Virus record (IMG/VR): IMGVR_UViG_3300046028_000302
Location: 1-22,058 of that record
From: a virus
DNA: 22,058 nucleotides
Direction: 5' to 3' (one strand)
Under the pieces are notes generated by a model. The model did no database searches and had not been told where the DNA came from. It saw nothing but the letters and a program-made list of their open reading frames with translations. Positions 14,605-21,680 of this stretch are shown piece after piece; within the stretch, counting starts at the first letter, position 1, and each line of letters begins with the position of its first letter. The translations under genes were made by a program, and so were the position numbers.

Positions 14605-14994
14605 ATGACAATTTTAATAACGAAATCTAGTTTAAACATTATAGCTTTGACATTGTCAGAACTTGAGGACCAAACACTAGATATTAATTGGCTTTTTAGG
14701 TTTACTAAAGACGAAGGTAGACAAGAAATATTTTGCTATTTAAATGATTTAAACGAGTCGACAGCACGTTATAATTTGTTTAATTTATTGGAGGGTGTAG
14801 ATGCAACGTTTACAAAACTAGGAGATTATACCTATAGAGTTTATCAAATGCCTAACGGTGGTTCTTTAGATTATTCCTTAGGTATTCAATGCGAGATAGG
14901 TAAAGTAAGAGTAATAGATAATATTATAGTAGTGCCAGCAAGCTTTGAGCCTACATTAACATCAAATATTTATGGAGGAGAAACAAACAGCTAG
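14605..14994 (+). CDS. Hypothetical virion-associated protein, 129 aa
   Basis: This small beta-rich protein has the order SLNIIALTLSELED (about 8-21), WLFRFTKDEGRQEIFCYLND (about 29-48), YNLFNL (56-61) and DYTYRVYQMP (73-82). I associate this layout with a group of small proteins encoded next to portal genes in Bacteroidetes phages, possibly a single Ig-like beta sandwich. There is no enzyme motif. It is the first gene after the terminator and begins 4 nt after the -7-like octamer. Its last 23 nt overlap the portal start. A minor head or neck part is plausible but not proven. Confidence 0.5.
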   Translation: MTILITKSSLNIIALTLSELEDQTLDINWLFRFTKDEGRQEIFCYLNDLNESTARYNLFNLLEGVDATFTKLGDYTYRVYQMPNGGSLDYSLGIQCEIGKVRVIDNIIVVPASFEPTLTSNIYGGETNS

Positions 14995-16714
14995 AACGTT
15001 TAGTACATTTAGAGAGGTTGCAATCATTGACCCCGTTGAAACAGTAGCCAAAGAAGGGTGGGTAAAATGGGGAATCGACAACCTTTACCCTCAATTTTTA
15101 TGGTCTTTATATGTTAACAGTCCTATTCATGGAGGTATAATCAACTCTAAAAATACTTTTATTTCGGGTGCTGGTTTAAACTATGAAGGTACTGAGAATT
15201 GGGATGAGATTAATAAAAACGGACGTTCTAAATATACACTAGACGAACTTGTCGAAATGTACTCACTAGACCAGGAAGTTATTAACGGTTATTATATTAA
15301 ATGCGTTTATGATTCATTAAATCAAAAGTGGCAATTAGAACACTTAGATTTTGAGTTGATGCGACCTAATGAAAACGGAACTATATACTATTATTCTGAA
15401 AATTGGGCAACGTCTAGACAAAATGATAAGACAAAATTCAAAGAATATACTAGCTTTTTTAACCGTACAAGTGAAACAAAAGAATGCGTTTTATTTGTAA
15501 AGGCTAAATCTAGACAGTTTATACTAGAAACTAAAAAGCTAACTTCAGGATATTACCCTATTCCATTGTACAGCGGTGGTATTGATTCAATATTGACTGA
15601 TATAGAGATTAATTTCTTTAGATTATCAGAGGTTGTTAACGGTTATAAGGGTGGGACATTGATATCTTTAAACAATGGTATACCAGAAAGCGAAGAACAA
15701 GCTGAAAAGATAGTATATGACCTTAAATTAAACGCTACAGATAAGCGTAAGCAAGGCGGTGTAAGCGTTACTTTCTCAGATGGTAAAGATAGAGAGCCTA
15801 GCATTGTGCAATTAAATGGAAATGACCTAGATAAGCGCTACGAAAGTACAGAGGTTGGACTTTCTAAAAAGATATTTATTGCACATTCTGTAATTAACCC
15901 TAAAATGTTCGGTTATATTCAAGATTCTTCTTTATTTTCTAGTGACTTAGAAAATGACTTTAAACTATTCAATCGTACATACGTAAAGAAAAGACAAAAG
16001 AATATATCAGACTCTTTGAACTATGTACTTTCAGAACTTAACGGAATGACGGGAGAAATTAGTTTTAACGAATACGAACTATTTGATAAAGTTATTGAGC
16101 CAATTGTACCTGTAGCTTTAAAGTTATCAGCAGAAGACAATGAAACGCAAATACTAGATTTATTTGTAAGTTGTGGACGTTCTAAAAACGATGTTAAAAT
16201 TATAAAATCTAGTGAATTTAAAAACCAAACAGAAGAGGAAATTATCGAAGGATTTTTTAAAGACAAATTTGCTGTTAACGATAATCAAAATACAATCTTA
16301 TCCATGCTATCAAATGGTGAGAGTTATGATGCAATTGTAAAAGTTTTAGATATGAAACCTATTGAAGTTTCAAAGATAATTGTAGGATTGCAAAATAACG
16401 GTTATTTAGATGGTGGTAACGTTACCGACAAAGGACTTCAAGAGATTGTAAACCGTGAACAGATAAGTGTTGTTTATTCTTATGAGAAAAGACCCAACGC
16501 TCCCGACTTAGTTAAAGGGGGTAGTTCTAGACCATTTTGCAAAACGCTTATTGAAATGGATAAAGTTTACACAAGGAACGAAATAGATAATATCAGTTCA
16601 GCAGTTAAGCGTGACGTATGGAGTTATAGAGGTGGTTGGTATCATAACCCTAACACAGATATAAATACTCCTTCATGTAGACATTTTTGGAAACAAAACG
16701 TAATCTTTAAATAA
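14972..16714 (+). CDS. Portal protein with winged-helix and Cys/His C-terminal domains
   Basis: Residues 1 to about 380 look like a portal, the dodecameric ring at the packaging vertex: KWGIDNLYPQFLWSLYVNSP (32-51), SPIHGGIINSKNTFISG (50-66), and a stem/crown region with INFFRLSEVVNGYKGGTL (213-230). Beyond this lie a helical segment, a probable winged helix (about 438-492: NTILSMLSNGESYD, then VSKIIVGLQNNGYLDGGNVT) and a last module (516-580) with SSRPFCKTLIE (C523), YTRNEI, WSYRGGWYHNP and PSCRHFW (C569, H571). The last resembles the C-terminal module of Mu F/SPP1 gp7-type head proteins. Its first 23 nt overlap the 129-aa gene, and the connector gene starts 2 nt after its stop. At 580 aa it is longer than a bare portal, so it may do the work of two proteins. 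Confidence 0.75.
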   Translation: MEEKQTARTFSTFREVAIIDPVETVAKEGWVKWGIDNLYPQFLWSLYVNSPIHGGIINSKNTFISGAGLNYEGTENWDEINKNGRSKYTLDELVEMYSLDQEVINGYYIKCVYDSLNQKWQLEHLDFELMRPNENGTIYYYSENWATSRQNDKTKFKEYTSFFNRTSETKECVLFVKAKSRQFILETKKLTSGYYPIPLYSGGIDSILTDIEINFFRLSEVVNGYKGGTLISLNNGIPESEEQAEKIVYDLKLNATDKRKQGGVSVTFSDGKDREPSIVQLNGNDLDKRYESTEVGLSKKIFIAHSVINPKMFGYIQDSSLFSSDLENDFKLFNRTYVKKRQKNISDSLNYVLSELNGMTGEISFNEYELFDKVIEPIVPVALKLSAEDNETQILDLFVSCGRSKNDVKIIKSSEFKNQTEEEIIEGFFKDKFAVNDNQNTILSMLSNGESYDAIVKVLDMKPIEVSKIIVGLQNNGYLDGGNVTDKGLQEIVNREQISVVYSYEKRPNAPDLVKGGSSRPFCKTLIEMDKVYTRNEIDNISSAVKRDVWSYRGGWYHNPNTDINTPSCRHFWKQNVIFK

Positions 16715-16715
16715 A

Positions 16716-17258
16716 ATGAGTACAGCATTATTAATAAACGCATATAATCTTAAACAACTTTCTTTGATTCATGGAAATGTTGAAGATAGTATATTAACCC
16801 CCACTATTAAGATAGTACAAGACACAATGATAGAACCTATTATAGGGACTTCTTTGTACACTAGAATACTAGAAGGTATTGACCTAGATAATCTTAACGC
16901 TGATGAGGTTATTTTAATGGATAAGTATATTATTCCCGTAGTTGCTATGGGTTGTAATTTAGAATCCGTTGTAATGACTACATACCAAATTAGAAACAAA
17001 GCTACAGGAATAACAAACGACGAGTTTCTAAGGGGTGCAAGTGAAAGCGAAATAAATAGATTGCAGGATTCATTTAGAAGTAAATTTGAACACTATAGAC
17101 AAAAGTTGATACAATATTTAAAATACAATTCTGTTCTATATCCTGAATACTACCAATACTTTTCTAATCCTGATTCTTTTTATAGTTGTTTAACGGATGG
17201 CGGTGAAGGAATTAAACCAGACTTAGGTAAAACTAGAAGTAATATCTATTTTAAATGA
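16716..17258 (+). CDS. Head-tail connector/adaptor protein (gp6-like), 180 aa
   Basis: This 180-aa helical protein is probably the adaptor ring below the portal. The opening ALLINAYNLKQLSLIHGN, the PTIKIVQDTMIEPIIGTSLY stretch (about 29-48) and the helix DEVILMDKYIIPVVAMG (about 63-79) resemble connector proteins of Bacteroidetes phages, where a long helix bundle packs against the portal. There is no enzyme motif. It lies directly after the portal and overlaps the next gene by 4 nt (ATGA, 17255-17258). The end is Gly/Lys-rich. Confidence 0.6.
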   Translation: MSTALLINAYNLKQLSLIHGNVEDSILTPTIKIVQDTMIEPIIGTSLYTRILEGIDLDNLNADEVILMDKYIIPVVAMGCNLESVVMTTYQIRNKATGITNDEFLRGASESEINRLQDSFRSKFEHYRQKLIQYLKYNSVLYPEYYQYFSNPDSFYSCLTDGGEGIKPDLGKTRSNIYFK

Positions 17259-17884
17259 AGAAAACTTTAAATAATCTTAATACAGAACTACAAGCAATTG
17301 CAGACGCACACCTTCAGGTTAATACTTACTATTGGGGTGACTTTCTAAATGCTATAAACCAAGACAAGGCGGTTACATACCCTTTAATGTGCTGTTTTGT
17401 TACGGGTAATAGTTTAGATAAAGTTACTATTCCTGTTACTATTAATATAATTGTAGCTGATAAGTTTTTTAAAAATGGTCGACAAGGCAATTTAAACGAT
17501 ACTGAAAGCGATACTTTACAAGTTGTACGTGATGTTTATGAAGTTATTAGTAAAAGCCCTAGATGGCAAAACATTGGTAAGATAACGGGCGCAACGGCAA
17601 GTAAATTTCTAGAAAAAGGTGCAGATGAAAGTGCTGGATGGATTTTAGCAATATCATTTACAATATACGACAATCAAAGTATTTGTAATTTACCTATGAT
17701 GGGTTACGACTTTGAAACGTCTGCCAATATACAAATGTGTGAGGACGTTATTATAATAAATTCGGACGGTTCATTTACCCATACGGCTGCAAGTGGTGAC
17801 GTTTATACATTACCAGATACTACATACAATGTTTATGTAAATAGTAACTTAAATAGTACGTTCACTATTCCAACATTAAGCTAA
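17255..17884 (+). CDS. Tail terminator-like protein with extra C-terminal beta domain, 209 aa
   Basis: The N-terminal 140 residues fit a tail terminator: a start helix with LQAIADAHLQVNTYYWGDF (12-30), a central beta sheet with TIPVTINIIVADKF (58-71) and DTESDTLQVVRDVYEVI (82-98). This is the family that caps the tail tube and joins it to the head. After about residue 150 comes an added beta-rich piece with CEDVIIINSDGSF (162-174) and GDVYTLPDTTYNVYV (181-195), which resembles short modules at the ends of fibre proteins. The order connector, then terminator, then fibre is normal. It starts on an ATGA overlap and ends on TAATG. Confidence 0.55.
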   Translation: MKKTLNNLNTELQAIADAHLQVNTYYWGDFLNAINQDKAVTYPLMCCFVTGNSLDKVTIPVTINIIVADKFFKNGRQGNLNDTESDTLQVVRDVYEVISKSPRWQNIGKITGATASKFLEKGADESAGWILAISFTIYDNQSICNLPMMGYDFETSANIQMCEDVIIINSDGSFTHTAASGDVYTLPDTTYNVYVNSNLNSTFTIPTLS

Positions 17885-18474
17885 TGAAAAACTTTATAAC
17901 CGACTTAGCATTTACAGAACAACTTACAACGCTTGCAAGTGATGACACTATACTAGTAAGACAAACTAGCCAAAGTAAAAAGAATACAGAGATAAGTGTA
18001 AGCAATTTCTTTGAGTCGAATATAACTCCACATATAGCTTTATTAGACACAACTATTCAAACTATTGCAGTTGCAAACACTCCACAAGTAATTACATTCA
18101 ATACTTTAGATTTTGCAGATAAAATAACACAAACTTCTAGTTCTAGATTTACAGTTTTAGAAGGTGGGAATTTTATAGCTAATATTTCAGCACAAACAGA
18201 ACTTTCTAGCGGTGCTAATAAATTACTAGATATTTGGATAAAAGTAAACGGAACTAATTTAGCTAACTCGAATAGTAAAATTAGAATTGCAAATGGTAAC
18301 GACCAGAAAAGGCTAACTATTTCAATACCATTTACTTTAAACGCTAATGATTATGTTGAACTTTGGATGAGTGGCAACGATGTACATTTACGATTATTAG
18401 CAACGGGAGTAGAAACAACACCTGATAGACCCGCAACACCAAGTATTTTTTTAACAATAGATAAATTACCTTAA
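17884..18474 (+). CDS. Small tail fibre / head-fibre protein with jelly-roll domain, 196 aa
   Basis: The N-terminus (about 1-45) has the layout FTEQLTTLASDDTILVRQ, common in fibre proteins that dock to the virion. Residues about 55-196 alternate strands in a pattern like a C1q/TNF jelly roll: TIQTIAVANTPQVITF, GGNFIANISAQTEL, IWIKVNGTNLANSNSK, RLTISIPFTLNANDYVELWM and a final TPSIFLTIDKL. Such trimeric heads bind sugars or receptors at virion tips. It follows the terminator-like gene with a TAATG junction and precedes the octamer at 18493. Function is inferred from pattern and place. Confidence 0.5.
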   Translation: MKNFITDLAFTEQLTTLASDDTILVRQTSQSKKNTEISVSNFFESNITPHIALLDTTIQTIAVANTPQVITFNTLDFADKITQTSSSRFTVLEGGNFIANISAQTELSSGANKLLDIWIKVNGTNLANSNSKIRIANGNDQKRLTISIPFTLNANDYVELWMSGNDVHLRLLATGVETTPDRPATPSIFLTIDKLP

Positions 18475-18492
18475 AAATTAAATAATTATTAA

Positions 18493-18500
18493 TATCTTTA
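18493..18500 (+). promoter_or_regulatory. Promoter -7-like octamer TATCTTTA before the tail fibre
   Basis: TATCTTTA ends exactly 4 nt before the ATG at 18505, in a 30-nt AT-only stretch, and is preceded by TTAA as at 11917 and 4844. It differs from TAnnTTTG in the last base. No -33 TTG is seen. It would start a leaderless message for the fibre and lysis genes. Confidence 0.45.
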
Positions 18501-18504
18501 TACT

Positions 18505-19758
18505 ATGGCGAATAACATTAATATAACATTTAGCAAGGCGGATATGGGTCTTGAAAATGTGGATAACACTTCTGATTTAAACAAACCAATATCTACAGCT
18601 ACACAAACGGCATTAGATAATAAGGTTGACAAAGAAGCTGGAAGCCGTTTAATAACTAGTGCTGAAGCTACATTGTTGGGTAATACTAGTGGAACGAATA
18701 CAGGCGACCAAGACCTTCAAAGCGTTGTAACTGCTGGTAATACTACAGATACAGATATTCAATTTGGGGACGGTGTTGGTGTGTTACTAAATAATACTTC
18801 AAGACTTCGAGAGGGTACAATTGACTCAGGCGCTGGCGGTGGTGTAGCTCAAATTTGCGCTGTAGGTTACGAGTTGAAATGGGAAGCTGGTAGTCAATAT
18901 GTAATGGATGGTAACGGTCTTTTAATACGAGAAGTTAACCATAAATTTACAAGTATTCCAGATGCAAATAATGATAACACACAAGGATTTTATGCTGGGT
19001 CACGTTGGATATTAGATAATGGAGATTTATATATTTGCACAGATGCGACAACCGCAACTGCTGTTTGGGAATTACAAACTATTGACACCGTGCCAACTGA
19101 TGGAAGTGTTAAAGCTGTAGAATCTAACGGAGTGTTTGACGCTTTATCAGATAAAGTTGATAAGGTTGCAGGGGAAAGACTTATAACAAGTGCAGAAAGT
19201 ACATTACTAGGCAATACTTCAGGAACTAATACGGGAGACCAAGACTTGAGCGGTTTAGCTCCATTAGCGTCCCCAACATTTACGGGAACGGTTGTACTAC
19301 CAAGTGATACATCAATAGGCACTGTTTCATCTACTGAATTAGGGTACTTGGACGGGGTTGCTAGTAGCGTTCAAAATCAATTAAACGCGAAAGTTAATCT
19401 TAACACTTTAATAACTCCCGCTAGTGGAAACAAAGTATCTGTGGATGCCAAAGGTTTGGTTTTAACTATCACAGACGAATACGCAACTTCAACAACTGGG
19501 AGCGTTATATCATTTTCAAGTCCTAAAGTTTGGAATACATTTAGCTCACCATCAACAGCAAATTTAACAGACGACTTAACGGGTGCGAAAATTGGAGCTA
19601 TTCAAAAGATATACTCAAATAAAGCGGTTGCGCCAACCGTTCCAGCTGGATGGGTTTTAATAGGTACAGGAACTTACACAACATCTACTTTAAATATTAT
19701 ATTTGCTGAGTGGGTGAGTGGAACTCGCATCGAATATTGGGTCACTAAACCAGCATAA
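18505..19758 (+). CDS. Tail fibre protein with internal duplication, 417 aa
   Basis: This is a modular fibre. The N-terminus carries GLENVDNTSDLNKPIS (15-30), a widespread phage fibre motif. A 32-residue module (40-71) is repeated at 217-248, with 29 of 32 residues the same (KVDK-AG-RLITSAE-TLLG, then NTSGTNTGDQDL). Between the copies lie a Gly-rich collar and WILDNGDLYICTDATTATAV (168-187), a familiar fibre module, then a VPTDGSVKAVESNGVFDAL link. After the second copy come LAPLASPTFTGTV (251-263), STELGYLDGV (276-285) and a beta tip rich in Ser/Thr. No enzyme motif is seen. It starts 4 nt after the octamer. The repeat implies growth by duplication. Confidence 0.8.
   Translation: MANNINITFSKADMGLENVDNTSDLNKPISTATQTALDNKVDKEAGSRLITSAEATLLGNTSGTNTGDQDLQSVVTAGNTTDTDIQFGDGVGVLLNNTSRLREGTIDSGAGGGVAQICAVGYELKWEAGSQYVMDGNGLLIREVNHKFTSIPDANNDNTQGFYAGSRWILDNGDLYICTDATTATAVWELQTIDTVPTDGSVKAVESNGVFDALSDKVDKVAGERLITSAESTLLGNTSGTNTGDQDLSGLAPLASPTFTGTVVLPSDTSIGTVSSTELGYLDGVASSVQNQLNAKVNLNTLITPASGNKVSVDAKGLVLTITDEYATSTTGSVISFSSPKVWNTFSSPSTANLTDDLTGAKIGAIQKIYSNKAVAPTVPAGWVLIGTGTYTTSTLNIIFAEWVSGTRIEYWVTKPA
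18622..18717 (+). repeat. Fibre module repeat, copy 1
   Basis: These 96 bases encode fibre residues 40-71. They match copy 2 (19153-19248) at 29 of 32 residues but carry many synonymous changes, so the duplication is old or has been kept by protein-level selection. Confidence 0.8.
19153..19248 (+). repeat. Fibre module repeat, copy 2
   Basis: These 96 bases encode fibre residues 217-248, the second copy of the module at 18622-18717. The three amino-acid differences fall at module positions 5, 8 and 16; the half NTSGTNTGDQDL is unchanged. Confidence 0.8.
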
Positions 19759-19761
19759 CTT

Positions 19762-20556
19762 ATGAGTTACTACCATCATTTAATTAAGAGTGCAGTAGTG
19801 CCAGCATACGGTGCATTAACCACCGCATGGATAACTGCAACTGGAGAAACTGACCCAACTATTATAAGTGCTTTAAACACCTTAGAAACTGATTTAACTA
19901 CTTATGGATTGACCGCTAAGATAAAAGCGTTATATCCAATGGTTGGAGGAACTGCGGCGAAACATAAATTTAACTTTATGGACGCAAGGGATTTAGACGC
20001 TGCTTATAGATTAACGTTTAATGGAGGTTGGACTCATGCAAGTACAGGAGCTTTGCCTAATGGGACTAATGCTTATGCTAATACTTATATGGCAACAACG
20101 GTAATAGATAAAAATTCAACGAACAACGTATATTTAAGGACAAACAGCAATGGTTTAAATACAGATATGAGTATATTAAGTTCTGGGAATACAATGTTAT
20201 TAATGCCGAGATTTAATGATGTTCTATACGCTGATTACCCTTATACAAGAGACACTGTTGCTAATACAGATTCAAGAGGTAATTACACTATTGTAAACGC
20301 TTCAGGTATAGGAAAAAAAGTTTATAAAAATGCAACGTCATTGATTTCTACTACTTTTTATAATGAATTTTTTGGAGGCACTGTAGTACCAGGTACTAAT
20401 TTCATATTTAGCGCGTGGGGTTTCTCTACTATCTCAAGGTATTCTAATAGAGAGATAGCCTCCGCATTGTTGGGAAATGCTTTTACAGCCACAGAAATAG
20501 TTAATTACAATACAGCTATACAAACATTCCAAACTTCACTTTCTAGAAACGTATAA
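19762..20556 (+). CDS. Receptor-binding-like tail protein, 264 aa
   Basis: The sequence has the opening TTAWITATGETDPTIISALN (about 20-39), then LTAKIKALYPMVGGTAAKHK (about 50-69), DARDLDAAYRLTFNGGW (about 74-90) and THASTGALPNGTNAYAN (about 91-107). I recognise this order from a common protein type in Flavobacteria phages, usually placed after the fibre and taken to be a tip or adhesin domain. The C-terminal half is beta-rich and ends in a helix (EIVNYNTAIQTFQTSL). No catalytic motif is seen, so adhesion rather than degradation is the better guess. It follows the fibre by 3 nt and joins the next gene by TAATG. Confidence 0.6.
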   Translation: MSYYHHLIKSAVVPAYGALTTAWITATGETDPTIISALNTLETDLTTYGLTAKIKALYPMVGGTAAKHKFNFMDARDLDAAYRLTFNGGWTHASTGALPNGTNAYANTYMATTVIDKNSTNNVYLRTNSNGLNTDMSILSSGNTMLLMPRFNDVLYADYPYTRDTVANTDSRGNYTIVNASGIGKKVYKNATSLISTTFYNEFFGGTVVPGTNFIFSAWGFSTISRYSNREIASALLGNAFTATEIVNYNTAIQTFQTSLSRNV

Positions 20557-20804
20557 TGAAACTAACAGACATAACAACAGCAGAATGGACTACATATGTA
20601 GGTCTATTGACTATTGAACAAAAAACATTAATACATGGTAATCAATATACTACGGATTCTTATTTCAATCCTATTCAGGATTTAAATGACAACTGGGTGA
20701 TTTCCATAGAGGAAATGAATTATTGCACAAACGTAGATTACCTTTGGGTAAAGAATTTAGATTTAATTATATACGAGCCAAAGGTTCAGGTAAACCCTTT
20801 TTAA
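20556..20804 (+). CDS. Hypothetical protein, 82 aa, after receptor-binding gene
   Basis: This small, slightly acidic protein is rich in Asn, Tyr and Trp (TAEWTTYVGLLT near 8-19; NDNWVISIEEMNYCTN near 44-59). It has no signal peptide, no membrane segment and no known motif. The TAATG junction couples it to the receptor-binding-like gene. Its size and place suit a fibre assembly chaperone or tip accessory, but that is a guess from context. It ends 3 nt before the first lysis gene. Confidence 0.55.
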   Translation: MKLTDITTAEWTTYVGLLTIEQKTLIHGNQYTTDSYFNPIQDLNDNWVISIEEMNYCTNVDYLWVKNLDLIIYEPKVQVNPF

Positions 20805-20807
20805 GAA

Positions 20808-21026
20808 ATGAGAGAATTCGTAGAGATAACAAAAAAGTATGGAGTGACAGGAGTATTAGCTTGTTGGCTATGGATGACAAACTCACGAGTGCAAGCATTG
20901 GAGGCTAAATTAGAACATTGTTACGAGTTAAGAATGGCAAACGGAAATTTAAAAGCTAATAGAATGTATAGTAAATCAATTAATTTTGCTATCTTACCAG
21001 ATAAATTTAAAATAAAAAAAGGATGA
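20808..21026 (+). CDS. Small membrane protein of lysis cassette, 72 aa (holin-like or spanin-like)
   Basis: Residues 9-25 (KKYGVTGVLACWLWMTN) form a short hydrophobic segment that can cross the membrane. It is followed by a helix with a coiled-coil look (SRVQALEAKLEHCYELR, 26-42) and a basic end. The layout resembles BhlA/UviB-type holin-like proteins (one N-terminal helix, then a charged coiled coil). An antiholin or spanin-like part is an alternative, but no lipobox or long periplasmic region is visible. It is the first gene of the lysis cassette and overlaps the holin candidate by 4 nt (ATGA, 21023-21026). Confidence 0.5.
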   Translation: MREFVEITKKYGVTGVLACWLWMTNSRVQALEAKLEHCYELRMANGNLKANRMYSKSINFAILPDKFKIKKG

Positions 21027-21220
21027 GAAATTTAAAAGAAGTAAAAAAGAGATGGAACGCGGAAACACCGATGTTTTTTAAGAAGTTAATCCACGTAGGA
21101 ATAGTAATAGGATTAGTTGGTGGTGCGTTAATTACGTTGCCTGCGACTGCTTCAGTAGGTGCGGTTCTAGTTACAATCGGAACGACTGCAGCAACGGTTT
21201 CAAAGTTTGCTAAAATATGA
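21023..21220 (+). CDS. Putative holin, 65 aa
   Basis: After a basic, Trp-containing N-terminus (LKEVKKRWNAETPMFFKK, 4-21) two hydrophobic segments follow (about 22-40 and 43-60; HVGIVIGLVGGALITL, then SVGAVLVTIGTTAATV), with a basic end KFAKI. This small two-helix layout matches holins that I recall from Bacteroidetes phages, which open the inner membrane at a set time so that endolysin reaches the wall. Position supports it: it lies directly upstream of the M15 peptidase and lysozyme, with ATGA overlaps on both sides. The sequence does not show which of the two small membrane proteins is the pore former. Confidence 0.65.
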   Translation: MRNLKEVKKRWNAETPMFFKKLIHVGIVIGLVGGALITLPATASVGAVLVTIGTTAATVSKFAKI

Positions 21221-21672
21221 TAACAACAGCTGAATGTATTAAAAGATACGGAAAGCCAAACGAGGGCGGGGTCGGTTATTTAGAAAGTATTACTTTACCT
21301 TATCCAATGGTTTATGACGGCAAGCCTGTTAAGAAAATGAGATGCCATAGGCTTGTTAAACAAAACTTTTTAGACGTGTTTAATGAGTTACTAAGTGTTT
21401 ATACATATCCTGAAATAGTACGTTTAGGGATAGATAAGTTTGGCGGTTGTTTCAACTACAGAAAAATGCGAGGGGGTACAGAATTTAGCCGCCATTCATG
21501 GGGCATAGCAATTGATTTAGATGCTCAAAGAAACCAATTAAAGGAAACTAATAAGACTGCTAGATTTGCACGTCCTGAGTACGCTAAAATGATTGACATA
21601 TTCTATAAACATGGATTTGTTTCTTTAGGTAGAGAAAAGAACTACGATTGGATGCACTTTCAGATAAAATAA
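21217..21672 (+). CDS. Peptidoglycan peptidase, M15 family endolysin
   Basis: This 151-aa zinc peptidase cuts peptide bonds in the cell wall (L-alanyl-D-glutamate or D-Ala type). The metal/catalytic layout is complete: SRHSWGIAID has H93 and D100 in the SxHxxGxAxD pattern, and DWMHFQ gives D144 and H147. A loop with FNYRKMRGG (79-87) precedes the first motif. There is no signal peptide or separate wall-binding domain, as expected when a holin lets it out. The start overlaps the holin stop (ATGA). A lysozyme gene follows at once, so this phage has two wall-cutting activities. Confidence 0.85.
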   Translation: MITTAECIKRYGKPNEGGVGYLESITLPYPMVYDGKPVKKMRCHRLVKQNFLDVFNELLSVYTYPEIVRLGIDKFGGCFNYRKMRGGTEFSRHSWGIAIDLDAQRNQLKETNKTARFARPEYAKMIDIFYKHGFVSLGREKNYDWMHFQIK

Positions 21673-21680
21673 AATAAAAT

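Noticed and set aside
16701-16709. TAATCTTTA just before the ATG at 16716, resembling the promoter octamer
   Set aside because: It has an extra base relative to TAnnTTTG, has 6 nt to the ATG, lies in the portal coding end and has no intergenic gap. Read as coding sequence.
18990-19322. A 110-codon open frame on the minus strand within the fibre gene
   Set aside because: It lies wholly opposite the clearly coding fibre gene, is Ser/Val/Leu-rich as expected for the antisense of Thr/Asn codons, and has no start context. It is a shadow.
18505-20556. Possible diversity-generating retroelement target in the fibre or receptor-binding gene
   Set aside because: No reverse transcriptase and no template-repeat pair with adenine-specific changes are visible. 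The repeats in the fibre differ mainly at synonymous sites.
20723-20908. A 61-codon basic frame overlapping the 82-aa and 72-aa genes, considered as a nested Rz1-like spanin
   Set aside because: It has no signal peptide or lipobox Cys and spans the junction of two better genes; likely chance.
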